Assembly: GCF_000586555.1 (NCBI RefSeq)
Contig: NZ_AZUC01000045.1
Span: 160,780-224,779 of the forward strand
Length of the DNA stretch: 64,000 bases
Source of the DNA: Sporosarcina sp. D27
Lineage (GTDB): Bacteria; Bacillota; Bacilli; Bacillales_A; Planococcaceae
Reading direction: 5' to 3'
The notes below the pieces were generated by a model. The model was not told where the DNA came from. It saw only the letters and a list, made by a program, of their open reading frames with translations, and did not search any database. Positions 1-9,390 of this stretch are shown in pieces (positions within the stretch are counted from its first letter, which is position 1; each line of letters begins with the position of its first letter). The translations under genes and the position numbers were made by a program.

Positions 1-210
1 CGATTTGAGAGAAGTCATCTTTTGGCCGTTCACTTCCACTACGCCCACGTCTGGTGTTTCCAACAAGTTCATAAGACGAAGCAATGTTGACTTCCCAGCA
101 CCACTTACTCCGATGATGCCATGGATATCACTTTGTGCAATGGTCAGGGAAATGCTTTGAATGACGGGTATGTTTGAAAAGTTCTTACTGACATTATGTA
201 GTGATATCAA
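1..210 (-). CDS. ABC transporter ATP-binding protein, MetN-like (5' part only)
   Basis: Only the first 70 codons are present; the gene runs off the left edge. It opens with a TTG codon at 210 preceded by AGGGGAG four bases upstream. The visible part is the N-terminal half of an ABC ATPase nucleotide domain with a Walker A motif (GVSGAGKST, residues 34-42). The stretch around Walker A (HGIIGVSGAGKS, then LLRLMNLLE) is like the methionine importer ATPase MetN, which would energise import of methionine or a related amino acid at the membrane. No S-box riboswitch is visible upstream. The signature and Walker B motifs lie outside the window, so the substrate is uncertain. Confidence 0.75.
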   Translation of the reverse strand, partial: MISLHNVSKNFSNIPVIQSISLTIAQSDIHGIIGVSGAGKSTLLRLMNLLETPDVGVVEVNGQKMTSLKS

Positions 211-301
211 AATACTCCCCTCTCTCTTTGTTGAAAGGCGCTTCAACCTCCATGATTATAGCGTATCATGTATATACTGTCATATTATCTGCAAGACAAC
301 T

Positions 302-337
302 AAAAAAAGCAGGCTCCGTTAATAATTCGGAGCCTGC
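302..337 (-). terminator. Rho-independent terminator of the DUF1456 gene
   Basis: A perfect 10-bp stem (309-318 with 328-337, 9-nt loop) is followed on the minus strand by seven T residues. It lies 17 bases beyond the stop of the DUF1456 gene. Confidence 0.85.
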
Positions 338-354
338 CTGGATGTTCGTATTTT

Positions 355-861
355 TTATGCTCGATATATTTGAGCTAATCCTTTTAGGAAGTTTCTTGCG
401 TACCGATCACCGCACTCTTTATAATTGCGGTGACCTTCTTTCCTTAGAACAGCGCTCAATTCACTTTTTGACAGCGTGACACCTACGTCATTTAAGATAT
501 CAATCATCTCTTCGTTCGTTAGGGAAAGTGCAATTTTCATCTTCTTGAGTAAAATATTATTTACGTTTCTATTATCGTCCGTCATTAAAAAACGGTTTTT
601 GATAGTCTCTGGTGTTTCCTCTTGTGGACCTCTTTTCAATGTTATACATCCGTTTAAGAAAGACTCTAGCGTTTTGTTATCGATCATTTTGACATACTCT
701 TCTGGTGTTTCACCATCTGTATTGATTTTTGACTTTGATAACATGTTCTGGACCTCTGTCTTTGTTGTTTCAACTCCGCCCAGTTTGAAAATCTCAACCA
801 TTTCTGCGTCTTTTATGTCCAACGCGTACCTTAATCGCGTTAATATATCGTTATTATTCAT
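355..861 (-). CDS. DUF1456 family protein (YehS-like)
   Basis: A 168-residue soluble protein made of two similar halves, each starting with an N(N/I)xxLxR(L/K)xxAL-type helix and ending with an SKSEL-like or TKTEV-like helix, as in the DUF1456/YehS family (about 150-160 residues). No catalytic motif is known for the family and its function is unknown. The frame extends to a GTG at 870, but the ATG at 861 has a GGGTGA ribosome site five bases upstream and was preferred. It stands alone between its own terminator and a 290-bp spacer that shows no other gene. Confidence 0.7.
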   Translation of the reverse strand: MNNNDILTRLRYALDIKDAEMVEIFKLGGVETTKTEVQNMLSKSKINTDGETPEEYVKMIDNKTLESFLNGCITLKRGPQEETPETIKNRFLMTDDNRNVNNILLKKMKIALSLTNEEMIDILNDVGVTLSKSELSAVLRKEGHRNYKECGDRYARNFLKGLAQIYRA

Positions 862-1074
862 GATATTCACCCAAACCCTTCTAATTTGCTTAGTATGTAT
901 CAGTATAATGCTTTTTATTATTTATTGCCTACACTTACTATCCCACTTTCCAATTTAACTTGGCATTCCAACTAATCGAAGAGAGCTTGAACTCCTCATT
1001 CAGTTAGTAAGTTTATAAATTCCCCTAATCTATTTGTAGTATGGCCAAAGAGAACATTCTCCAACAGCTCAAAA

Positions 1075-1112
1075 CAAAGAAGCAAGCACTAATTAGAGTG
1101 CTTGCTTCTTTG
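1075..1112 (-). terminator. Terminator of the SDR/MFS operon
   Basis: A perfect 15-bp inverted repeat (1075-1089 with 1098-1112, 8-nt loop) lies 37 bases downstream of the SDR stop. On the minus strand it is followed by TTTT. The remainder of 862-1149 shows nothing I can name. Confidence 0.75.
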
Positions 1113-1149
1113 TCCATATAAGATTTCCTCTTCAACAAAACGACTTCAA

Positions 1150-1902
1150 TTATCTTGCAGTAGCTCCACCGTCAATAACGAACTCTGTACCCGTTGTGAA
1201 AGAAGATTCATCAGATGCTAGGAATACAACTGTATGTGCAACTTCTTCGGTAGTACCCATTCTTCCAAGAGGATATGCGTTATTCAGTTCCTCTGTTGTA
1301 CGTCCAGTTGCTTCTGAAGCATAGTCTGTCATTGCAGTTTCAATGAATCCTGGGTGTATAGAGTTTACACGGATACCTTTGCCAGCATATTCAATAGCAG
1401 CATCCTTTGTCATGATACGAACAGCGCCTTTACTTGCCCCGTAAAGAGTATGTCCAGGAGCTCCAAATAAACCAGCAATTGATGAAGCATTAATGATAGA
1501 TCCACTCTTTTGTTCTGCCATCACAGGGATCACATGCTTCATGCCAAGGAAAACTCCTGTTACATTTATAGACATTAAACGATTCCAGTCATCTAATTCT
1601 ATTTCAGTAAGAGGTTTGATGATATAGATTCCTGCATTATTAAATAGTACATCGATTTTATTGAAGTGACTTTTTGCTTCACTAACAACCTTTTTCCAAT
1701 CATCTTCGTTGCTTACGTTATGTTGTACGAAAATAGCTTCAGCACCTATTGCTTGGATCTCTTGAGCAGTGTTCATAGCCGCCTCTTTATTTATATCAGT
1801 TACGACTACCTTTGCCCCTTCTTTCGCAAATTTTAATGCGGTCTCCTTACCAATTCCAGTTCCTCCACCAGTAATAATTGCAACTTTGTTTTGTAATCTC
1901 AT
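1150..1902 (-). CDS. SDR family NAD(P)-dependent oxidoreductase
   Basis: A 250-residue classical short-chain dehydrogenase. It has the Rossmann motif TGGGTGIG (11-18), Asp36 at the end of the second strand (a mark of NAD rather than NADP preference), NNAG (88-91), the catalytic Ser141, YGASK (Tyr154, Lys158) and a C-terminal DGG. It should oxidise or reduce a small alcohol or ketone in the cytoplasm; it resembles the cyclopentanol or 3-alpha-hydroxysteroid dehydrogenase branch, but the substrate is not readable. The ATG at 1902 was chosen because it has GAGGAAGAG upstream and begins the fold exactly; the frame runs 13 codons further. It is the second gene of an operon with the MFS carrier. 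Confidence 0.85.
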   Translation of the reverse strand: MRLQNKVAIITGGGTGIGKETALKFAKEGAKVVVTDINKEAAMNTAQEIQAIGAEAIFVQHNVSNEDDWKKVVSEAKSHFNKIDVLFNNAGIYIIKPLTEIELDDWNRLMSINVTGVFLGMKHVIPVMAEQKSGSIINASSIAGLFGAPGHTLYGASKGAVRIMTKDAAIEYAGKGIRVNSIHPGFIETAMTDYASEATGRTTEELNNAYPLGRMGTTEEVAHTVVFLASDESSFTTGTEFVIDGGATAR

Positions 1903-1950
1903 AGTAAACTCTTCCTCTCTTTGATTAGATGTCTTTATCAAAAAATATTA

Positions 1951-3228
1951 TTAAGCCAGCTTTTTCACATCTGGTTTAACAAACAACATGAATAATATTG
2001 AACATAATAGGATGGTACCTGACACTACTAAAATGGAATTATTATATCCTTGGGTAATATTATCTTTTGATAAGCCAATAAGAAATCCAGTAGCTACTGG
2101 AGCTATCATTCCACCTACATTTTGAAATGACATTAAAATACTTGCCATGAGTCCACTTCGCTCCGGTACTAGTCTCATCATTATTTGTGGGCTAATTGCA
2201 AAGTTTGCCCCCGTTAAACCATATGCCGCCCCAAATGCAATGACATTCCAAACAGGATTTTGTATAAACACTACAGATACAAGCAACAGACTACCAATAC
2301 CGGCTGATACACCAATCACCAATACACGGGATAAACGCCAATTTTGTGTTTTTGCTAGCACCTTATCAGAAATCATCGACACTAGAAAAATTATTATAGC
2401 GGAACTTACTCCCACTATTGAAACAGCTATCCCCATCTGATTTGAAGTCAAACCTGCTACTTTAGTTAAATAGTTTGGCATCCAAATTGCCGTCCATACA
2501 ACAAATATAAAAGATGAGAAGGCGAGAAATAATGTGAAAAGAGAAGTGGGTGAAAATATTGCCTTTACTACTTCTTTACCGCTTTTCTTTTGAATACTAT
2601 TCTCAACCACTTTTGTTGTTGCTGCCTTTTGCTCTACACTAGAAGGGCTTTCTTTTGTAGTAAACATAAATAGGAGAAACCAAATTATACTTACTCCTCC
2701 AAATACGGCAAAAGCAACTTTCCATCCAAATGTTGTAAGTCCAATAATAATAGGTGCTAAAACTAATCCTCCTGCTGTTGCCCCTAAGGTAAATATTGAG
2801 CTTGCGACTCCACGCTTTTCAGCTGGGAACCACTTATTGATATGACTCAGTGCAACTGGACCAAATGGACCTTGAAAGATTCCTAATAGGACTCTATATA
2901 GAATCAGTGCACTAAATCCATTAATCGCTACAGCCCCAAATTGGATGATGCCCCACGCTAGCATAAGAACGGAAAGTACTTTTTTCGTTCCAAACCGATC
3001 AGAAAGTGCAGCACCGATAATCCCTGAAATAGGAAATATCCAATAATAAGCACTTCCCACTAATCCCCATTGGTTAGAATTCAAACCAAGATCTTTCATA
3101 ATTAGTTCAGCTGAAAGGCCGACAATATTTTTTTCAGAGAAATTAATTAAGTTTCCGAAAAACAAAAAGATAATAATTCCCCAAAGAACCCAGCTATATT
3201 TCCTACTCAAATCTAATGACTTGTCCAT
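1951..3228 (-). CDS. MFS transporter, anion:cation symporter (ACS) family
   Basis: A hydrophobic protein of about 425 residues with 12 predicted membrane helices in two halves. The loop GAALSDRFGTKK between helices 2 and 3 is the major facilitator signature. The N-terminus (NFSEKNIVGLSAELIMKDLGLN) matches the ACS branch that imports hexuronates, glucarate, phthalate and similar organic acids. It precedes the SDR gene by 48 bases, suggesting uptake and then oxidation of one acid. Start choice is unsure: the ATG at 3240 directly abuts AGGGAG, so the ATG at 3228 (12 bases from it) is preferred. Confidence 0.8.
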   Translation of the reverse strand: MDKSLDLSRKYSWVLWGIIIFLFFGNLINFSEKNIVGLSAELIMKDLGLNSNQWGLVGSAYYWIFPISGIIGAALSDRFGTKKVLSVLMLAWGIIQFGAVAINGFSALILYRVLLGIFQGPFGPVALSHINKWFPAEKRGVASSIFTLGATAGGLVLAPIIIGLTTFGWKVAFAVFGGVSIIWFLLFMFTTKESPSSVEQKAATTKVVENSIQKKSGKEVVKAIFSPTSLFTLFLAFSSFIFVVWTAIWMPNYLTKVAGLTSNQMGIAVSIVGVSSAIIIFLVSMISDKVLAKTQNWRLSRVLVIGVSAGIGSLLLVSVVFIQNPVWNVIAFGAAYGLTGANFAISPQIMMRLVPERSGLMASILMSFQNVGGMIAPVATGFLIGLSKDNITQGYNNSILVVSGTILLCSILFMLFVKPDVKKLA

Positions 3229-3656
3229 GTAGATTTCCATCTCCCTAAAACTTTATTCGCAACGTTAACCTTATTTTGGAAATAATGGCGACAAATCTTT
3301 CAATTAGAGTATGGATTCACTCCGATTTCTTCTACAAAGGACATTTGATACAAGGTTATTAATATTTCGATTGTATCCACTAGCTTGTTTTCCTCATGCC
3401 AAAGCGTGTTACGTTATAATAGAAATAGTAATGGTATCCTCATTTTTAATTTAAAGAACCACTTGGCCCAACGTCTTTAAGAGATGAAATTTTACTCAAG
3501 AGTGATTCCGCGAAATGAAAGTAGCCACAAATTGTTAACATTTATTATTTTACCGTGGCACTACTAGCTAGAACTATCCTATAAATGCGGGGTTAATCCT
3601 TTTTTTACTCCCTCAATTTATAGGTAACTTACTCGTTAAAGGAGATATTTATATAA
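3229..3656. other. Divergent promoter region, MFS/SDR operon and LuxR regulator
   Basis: This 428-bp AT-rich gap separates two divergent transcription units and must hold both promoters. A TATAAT hexamer occurs near 3415, but no well-spaced -35 partner was found, and no convincing operator or riboswitch was seen. The LuxR gene has a clear AAAGGAGA ribosome site at 3638-3645. Confidence 0.5.
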
Positions 3657-5126
3657 ATGCAACCTGAATTGTTTCCCTATAGTGATATATCGTTTGAGGA
3701 ATTTATTATCTTTCTAAAAAAAAATAAAACCAGTCTTCAAATGGATATTAATATGCAAATAAGATTAGAATCCAATCTCTCCAAAGAAGAACAATCTATT
3801 ATTGAGTTTCTAGAAAGTTCATTTTTGAAAACTTTAACTGAACCAAATGAAAATAAATCTCAAACCGATTTAGACACCCTTTTAACTACTTGGATACAAA
3901 CGTATTCAATGATTTTGGATTATCATTACTTACACCTATTCCACCTTATGTTGGAAAAGGCTTTTGTTAATATATTAAAAAATTCAACTGACGTAAAAGC
4001 TTATTCTTATATGTTTTATTTATCTACTATTGCTACAAAAACTTCTAACCTTTTTTCTAATTGGAAAAATACCAATAAAATTACAGATGATTTTCTTTCT
4101 CATTCTTCCCAAAGCTTACTACTTTCATATTTGGAATTATTTCCGATTCAACAAGTTTTTCTTGTACAACATCAAAAAAATACTAATCCCTCCATATTTG
4201 GATGGGGTAGAACAGAACAAGAAACGATACAAAGAATTGCTTTTTATCCTCTTGTAGATATTAATAGTGCTCATTTAAACGAGTTATCTGGTCATTCACT
4301 ATCATTCAAAGTTGGTGAATCTAGCATATTTCTATACCCGATAACAACATTAGAGAAGGAACAAGAAGAAACAATCAAAAATTACCTCTCTCGTTTTAAT
4401 GTTTTCGCCAGTAATAATGCTCAATATGAAAAAACATTACTCAATAAATTTAAAGTTCTAGACGAATTAAATAAAGTTCTTATTAGCTACTCCGGAAGCA
4501 ATGACTTCATAAAAATAGTTAAGGGATGCGAAGAACTGCTTAACTATAGTAGATGTGTTTTCTATGCGTATATCCCTTGGTCAAATGAGTTTAAAGGGGT
4601 TATTGGTGAAGAATTAGCAAAGGTTCAAAAAACGCAAGGATACGTATATCCGAATCAGTTGTTTCATACCATGCTCATTACAAAAAAGCCGATATTTATT
4701 AAAAACCCTGTACACACTGTAAAAAACGAGACTATTGAGCTATTCAATTTATCCTCACTAATTGTTGCTCCAATATGTCATTCCGAAGAAGTTCTCGGTT
4801 GGGTGACTTTAGATCAAGAGGGAAAAGAGTTTGATTGTACGCAAGAAGATCTGCAACTTATAGAGGAAGTTTGCAACAGGATAGGATTATTTCTAAAGAA
4901 TTTCGAGCATAATGTTTCACCAAGTAATAATATTGAATTAACTGACCGTGAGTTAAGTGTACTAACCCTACTAGCAGATGGATACGACAATAAGAAAATG
5001 GGGGAGTTCCTGCATCTAAGTGAACATACAATTAGGGACTACATAAGTAGTCTTATGTTAAAGTTAAATGCAAAAAATCGTACCCAAGTTGTGTCATCTG
5101 GATTCCGTCTAGGATTGATAACCTAA
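3657..5126 (+). CDS. LuxR-family transcriptional regulator with GAF domain
   Basis: A 489-residue protein. The last 60 residues are a LuxR/GerE helix-turn-helix (LTDRELSVLTLLADG followed by LSEHTIRDYISSLMLKLN). Residues about 265-410 form a GAF-like sensor domain (VAPICHSEEVLGWVTLDQE). The first 250 residues are helical, AT-rich and unrecognised. There is no receiver domain, so it probably responds to a ligand rather than a kinase. It is divergent from the MFS/SDR operon and is the likely regulator of it; that link is inferred from position only. Length and domain order fit a group of GAF-LuxR activators found in Bacillales. Confidence 0.75.
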   Translation: MQPELFPYSDISFEEFIIFLKKNKTSLQMDINMQIRLESNLSKEEQSIIEFLESSFLKTLTEPNENKSQTDLDTLLTTWIQTYSMILDYHYLHLFHLMLEKAFVNILKNSTDVKAYSYMFYLSTIATKTSNLFSNWKNTNKITDDFLSHSSQSLLLSYLELFPIQQVFLVQHQKNTNPSIFGWGRTEQETIQRIAFYPLVDINSAHLNELSGHSLSFKVGESSIFLYPITTLEKEQEETIKNYLSRFNVFASNNAQYEKTLLNKFKVLDELNKVLISYSGSNDFIKIVKGCEELLNYSRCVFYAYIPWSNEFKGVIGEELAKVQKTQGYVYPNQLFHTMLITKKPIFIKNPVHTVKNETIELFNLSSLIVAPICHSEEVLGWVTLDQEGKEFDCTQEDLQLIEEVCNRIGLFLKNFEHNVSPSNNIELTDRELSVLTLLADGYDNKKMGEFLHLSEHTIRDYISSLMLKLNAKNRTQVVSSGFRLGLIT

Positions 5127-5247
5127 TTTCTAAGCATTACAATTTCTCAGGTTTATAATAAGTAAAATACAGGTAACTCCTTAGAAGAGTAGTAGCACTC
5201 TACTAATATCACCTAACTCGTAAAGACAGTAACACCGCATACAAGAA

Positions 5248-5283
5248 AAAGGGCAGTCACTCAATAGTGACTTGCCCTTTTTT
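5248..5283. terminator. Bidirectional terminator
   Basis: A 13-bp stem with one bulged base around a 6-nt loop sits between convergent genes, flanked by A residues on the left and TTTTTT on the right. It can serve the LuxR gene on the plus strand and the amidohydrolase on the minus strand. The rest of the 354-bp gap 5127-5480 shows no gene. Confidence 0.75.
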
Positions 5284-5480
5284 AAAAATTGTTCAGTTTA
5301 GTGTTGGCACTCCATATCATTTTTTACACACTCGAATGGAAAATCTGCATTTGCAATTTGGAGTGCACAAGTGAGAAACGCATTTGAATTCAGATAGAAT
5401 TCGTCACGAATTTTTATATTTTCGACTTTTTTATATAACAGGCGTGTAAAGTATGCTGTATCTATACATCGTCTTCAAAC

Positions 5481-6623
5481 TCACGACATTCGTTGATAAA
5501 CAGGTTTTCCATCAATGAATGTCGTTTCGATTGTGGAGCGAAGGTCAAATGGATCTCCATTCCAAATCACGAAGTCTGCATCTTTTCCACTTTCGATGGA
5601 TCCGACACGGTCATCTATGCCAAGGTGTTTTGCCGCATTTAGTGTAATTGCCTCGAGTGCTCTTTCTTCTGGAAGACCATTTTTCACTGCTAAAATAGCG
5701 CTTGTCATGAGATGTTCGATACTGACGACAGGGTGGTCTGTCGTTAAAGAAATCGGGATTCCTGCATCATTCAATTTCGTAACAGTCACCCAACCTTGCT
5801 CAGCAAGTTCTATTTTCGGACGTGTTGTCATTGTTGGGCCGACAGACACGCGAACTGGTCGTTGTGCAATAAAGTCTGAAATTAAGTGACCTTCCGTACA
5901 GTGTTCGATTGTAACATCGAGATCGAATTCTTTTTGAATGCGTAGAACGGTTACGATATCGTCCGCTCGGTGTGCATGTACTCGAAGTGGCATTTCTCGC
6001 CGTAATACCTTCGTGATATTTTCTAGTCCTAAATTAAGTCCACACTTTCCCTCTTCACGTTGTCGACTATACTCTTGTGCTTCTATAAGCTTCTCGCGTA
6101 AACGTGCAGCGATGCCCATTCTTGTTTTGGGCATTCTATTGTTTCCACCATGAATTGTTTTTGGGTTTTCCCCAGTTGCAGCTTTCAAACCCGAGGGGTT
6201 TCTTACAATCATATCATCTACTATAGTGCCGTACGTTTTAACGACAACCATTTCACCACCAATCACATTCGCACTTCCTGGCATGATCTGAACAGTCGTT
6301 ACACCCGAACGACGTGCATCTTCAAATCCTTTATCTCTCATATTAATTCCGTCAATCGCATTTACTTGCGGCGTCGACTCTGAACTTGTTTCGTTAAAGT
6401 CATGTCCTGCGTGTCCAACACCTTCTTGATTTATACCAAGGTGTGTATGAACGTCAATAAGCCCAGGTGTGATAATTTTCCCTTTAACATCAATGATACG
6501 GTCATAGTGTATCAAATTATGATCCGTACTAATATCTCCGAATTTACCATCGATTACTTGGAAATGCCCCTCGACGAATTGTCCGACACCCGTATATATC
6601 TTTGCGTTCTTAATTAGTAGCAT
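5481..6623 (-). CDS. Metal-dependent amidohydrolase (imidazolonepropionase-like)
   Basis: A 380-residue amidohydrolase-superfamily enzyme with a TIM barrel inside a composite beta-sandwich. Visible metal and catalytic residues are His59 and His61 (DVHTHLG), His216 and His218 (RVHAHR), His241 (IEHC) and Asp296 (TTDHP); the C-terminal ESGKDADFVIWNGDP motif closes the sandwich. It should hydrolyse a C-N bond in the cytoplasm. It is divergent from a peptide ABC importer, so an imported peptide-like or cyclic amide substrate is plausible but not proven. Similar enzymes are annotated as prolidase or dihydroorotase relatives. Confidence 0.8.
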   Translation of the reverse strand: MLLIKNAKIYTGVGQFVEGHFQVIDGKFGDISTDHNLIHYDRIIDVKGKIITPGLIDVHTHLGINQEGVGHAGHDFNETSSESTPQVNAIDGINMRDKGFEDARRSGVTTVQIMPGSANVIGGEMVVVKTYGTIVDDMIVRNPSGLKAATGENPKTIHGGNNRMPKTRMGIAARLREKLIEAQEYSRQREEGKCGLNLGLENITKVLRREMPLRVHAHRADDIVTVLRIQKEFDLDVTIEHCTEGHLISDFIAQRPVRVSVGPTMTTRPKIELAEQGWVTVTKLNDAGIPISLTTDHPVVSIEHLMTSAILAVKNGLPEERALEAITLNAAKHLGIDDRVGSIESGKDADFVIWNGDPFDLRSTIETTFIDGKPVYQRMS

Positions 6624-6694
6624 TAAAATCCCTCCTATTTTCCTTCTTCATTGTATAATTGAAAATTCAAAATTAAATTGGAGTTTCTCCCAAA

Positions 6695-6709
6695 ATGCAA
6701 ACGCTTACT
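6695..6709 (+). promoter_or_regulatory. cre-like site (possible CcpA operator)
   Basis: The sequence ATGCAAACGCTTACT matches the Bacillus cre consensus (WTGNNARCGNWWWCA) at all but the last position. It lies in the 170-bp divergent promoter region of the amidohydrolase and the peptide importer, where catabolite repression would make sense. Binding is inferred. Confidence 0.4.
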
Positions 6710-6793
6710 TTTGGTAGAAGTTCCATATAAATTTATTTTAAATTAACATATAATTTAATTAGTTAGAATAGTTGACAAAAGGGGTGTTGTGTA

Positions 6794-8365
6794 ATGAAGA
6801 AGTTACTAGGCTTTCTAGGTTTATTACTAGTCCTAGTTATAGTCGGTTGTTCCAATGATAAGAGCACTGGATCAAAAAATGTTGCAGAAGCAGAGAATCC
6901 AACCAAAGTAAGTGGTGAACCAGTAAATGGAGGCGAATTATCTATTGTAGATTTAAATGATGCGCAAGGATTGGATCCTCATAATGAAACAAATGCTCAG
7001 TCCATGCATTATATCGAGAATATGTACAATACACTCTTTAAGTACACCGAAGGAACGTATGGTGAGATTGAAGGTGATCTTGTAGAAGATTACAAGATAT
7101 CCGAAGATGGGAAAGTGTATACGCTTACGTTGCATGATGGGGTGAAATTTCACAATGGGGACAAGTTAACTTCAGAGGACGTAAAATATTCTATTGAGAG
7201 AATTAGAGAAATGCTAGTAAGAGCGCCACAATTTGAAGCTGTAGAATCCATTGAAACGCCAGATGAACTTACGGTTACTGTGAAGTTGGATAAACCCGTT
7301 GCACCGTTCCTGACATTTTTGGCTTATCCGATGAACGCCATTGTAAATAAAGCAATTGTTGAAGAAAATGGCGGCAGCCTGGATACAGCAGATGCTGGAA
7401 GTGGGCCTTTTCAATTAGTCCACTGGAAGAAAGACCAAGAGATGGTTCTTCAAAAGTTTGAGGACTATTTTAAACCGGGACTCCCCTATTTGGATAAAGT
7501 AACTTGGAAAGCAATACCCGATGAAACATCCAGAACGACAGCTATTCGTAACAATGAAATAGATATAATATTACAGCTTTCTCCTAAAGATACTCAATTG
7601 CTTTCAAAAGCTGATGGAATAACGGTTGAACCTGTGACAGGAACTTACTGGGAGTATATCGGTCTAAATGTTACAGCTGGACCACTAAAAGAAAAAGGTG
7701 TCAGGCAAGCAATCGCTATGGGAATTGACCGGGAAGCGATGAATGCAACCGTGAAGTTTGGTCAAGCTACTGCGTTAACTGGAGGACCAATTCCACCGGG
7801 TCACTGGGCTTACGGTGAGCTAGATACTTATCCTAAACAAGACTTAAAAAAAGCAAAAGCGTTGTTGAAAGAAGCGGGATATGAAGACGGTTTTGACATT
7901 ACACTAAAAGTTGGACAAAACAAAGCACAAGTCGATGCAGCCCAAGTTGTTAAACAACAATTGTTACCATTAGGTATTAATGTGGAAATCCTGCAACAAG
8001 AAGATAGCATTTTCTTTGATGCACTAGGTAAGAAAGATTTTGAAATGTCCATCGTTGGTTGGGTGGGCTTTGTAGATCCCGATGAGTTCTTGTACAACAT
8101 TTTCCATACGGACGAAGTATGGAATCAGCAAGCGTACTCGAATACAGAAGTAGATCAATTACTTGAAAAAGGAAGAGTGACTGGGGATCAAAATGAACGC
8201 CTTGAAATTTATAAGGAAGCACAATCTATAATTGTAGACGATGCACCAATGGTCTTTTTATATGCCAACCAACAGGCATCAGCGGTACGTGATGGTGTAA
8301 ATGGATTTGACGTGAACCCAACTGTCACAACAAAGTCTTTGGAAAATACATGGATTGACCGATAA
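6794..8365 (+). CDS. Peptide ABC transporter, substrate-binding lipoprotein (family 5)
   Basis: A 523-residue extracytoplasmic binding protein. It has a lipoprotein signal with lipobox IVGC (Cys19), a Ser/Asn-rich linker, and the SBP_bac_5 fold with the family motif YTLTLHDGVKFHNGDKLTSEDV (positions about 110-132) and, further on, GVRQAIAMGIDREAMN. It captures di- or oligopeptides or similar ligands outside the membrane and hands them to the permeases encoded next. It is the first gene of a seven-gene plus-strand cluster and is separated from the permeases by a terminator, which probably sets it at higher expression. Confidence 0.88.
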   Translation: MKKLLGFLGLLLVLVIVGCSNDKSTGSKNVAEAENPTKVSGEPVNGGELSIVDLNDAQGLDPHNETNAQSMHYIENMYNTLFKYTEGTYGEIEGDLVEDYKISEDGKVYTLTLHDGVKFHNGDKLTSEDVKYSIERIREMLVRAPQFEAVESIETPDELTVTVKLDKPVAPFLTFLAYPMNAIVNKAIVEENGGSLDTADAGSGPFQLVHWKKDQEMVLQKFEDYFKPGLPYLDKVTWKAIPDETSRTTAIRNNEIDIILQLSPKDTQLLSKADGITVEPVTGTYWEYIGLNVTAGPLKEKGVRQAIAMGIDREAMNATVKFGQATALTGGPIPPGHWAYGELDTYPKQDLKKAKALLKEAGYEDGFDITLKVGQNKAQVDAAQVVKQQLLPLGINVEILQQEDSIFFDALGKKDFEMSIVGWVGFVDPDEFLYNIFHTDEVWNQQAYSNTEVDQLLEKGRVTGDQNERLEIYKEAQSIIVDDAPMVFLYANQQASAVRDGVNGFDVNPTVTTKSLENTWIDR

Positions 8366-8373
8366 AAAATTAC

Positions 8374-8406
8374 AAAGAGGATGATTTCATTTTATCCTCT
8401 TTTTTT
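8374..8406 (+). terminator. Intra-operon terminator/attenuator after the binding protein
   Basis: A perfect 9-bp stem (8374-8382 with 8394-8402), 11-nt loop, then a T tract. It ends seven bases before the ribosome site of the first permease, so partial read-through would give more binding protein than permease. Confidence 0.75.
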
Positions 8407-8425
8407 ATATCTAGGAGGTGATTTT

Positions 8426-9370
8426 TTGTTTGCATACATTTTTCGCCGGTTGCTCATTGCGATTCCTGTGTTATTCGGCATTTCCATTATTGCATTTTTC
8501 ATGGTGAGGTTAGTTCCAGGTGATACAGTTACAGCGATGTTAGGAACAAATTACAATGAAGCGCAGGCGGAACTATTAAGACAAAAATATGGCTTAGATA
8601 AATCAGTAGTCATTCAATATGGACTGTGGATTTTAAGCGTCTTTAAAGGAGATCTTGGTATTTCTTCCTTTACCAATGAGCCTGTCATGGAAATTATAGT
8701 AGGTAGACTCCCTGTTACGCTAGAACTTACGATTATCAGTATCGTGTTTGCATTGATTATCGCAATTCCTTTGGGCACGGTAGCCGCTTTAAAAAGAAAT
8801 ACACCAGTCGATTACAGCGCAAGTTTCTTTGGGATGTTCGGAATTTCATTACCAAACTTTTGGCTAGGAACGTTGCTAATTCTTTTGTTCTCCCTTCACT
8901 TAAGCTGGTTGCCTTCTAGTGGATTTGTTCCGATTTCGGATGGATTATGGATGAATATCCAGACGATGTTAATGCCAGGAATTGCTTTAGGTACAGCAGT
9001 TGGTGCAGTTACGCTGAGGATGACAAGGTCGTCTATGCTGGAAGTGTTAGGTGAAGAATACATGAAAATGGCAAAGGCCAAAGGTGTGAACAACTTTCGC
9101 TTAATCTGGAAGCATGGGTTACGCAATGCACTTGTACCAGTTGTAACCGTATTGGGAATTCAAGCGGGCTATCTCCTAGGTGGTTCAATCATTATTGAAC
9201 AAATCTTTTCATTGCCCGGGATTGGACAGCTTGCACTACAGGCCATTTCGAATAGAGATTATAGTCTTTTACAAGGCTCCATATTGTTTATAGCAAGTGC
9301 ATTTGTATTGATAAATTTGGCGGTGGATATTATCTATGCCATTATAAATCCTAAAATTAGGTACAGTTAG
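8426..9370 (+). CDS. Peptide ABC transporter permease, DppB/OppB type
   Basis: A 314-residue integral membrane protein with about six helices. The N-terminus FAYIFRRLLIAIPVLFGI and the coupling loop EYMKMAKAKGV followed by RNALVPVVTVLG are typical of the B-type permease of peptide importers. The true start is the TTG at 8426: a full AGGAGGTG lies at 8413-8420, five bases away, whereas the longer frame to 8381 runs through the terminator hairpin. It should pair with the C-type permease that follows. Confidence 0.9.
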   Translation: MFAYIFRRLLIAIPVLFGISIIAFFMVRLVPGDTVTAMLGTNYNEAQAELLRQKYGLDKSVVIQYGLWILSVFKGDLGISSFTNEPVMEIIVGRLPVTLELTIISIVFALIIAIPLGTVAALKRNTPVDYSASFFGMFGISLPNFWLGTLLILLFSLHLSWLPSSGFVPISDGLWMNIQTMLMPGIALGTAVGAVTLRMTRSSMLEVLGEEYMKMAKAKGVNNFRLIWKHGLRNALVPVVTVLGIQAGYLLGGSIIIEQIFSLPGIGQLALQAISNRDYSLLQGSILFIASAFVLINLAVDIIYAIINPKIRYS

Positions 9371-9390
9371 TTACAAGTGAGGGATTAGTT

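Noticed and set aside
476..958. 160-codon plus-strand open frame
   Set aside because: It is antisense to the DUF1456 gene; the minus strand has the ribosome site, family match and terminator.
6150..6617. Plus-strand frames over the amidohydrolase gene
   Set aside because: Shadow frames; the minus strand carries all metal-binding motifs.
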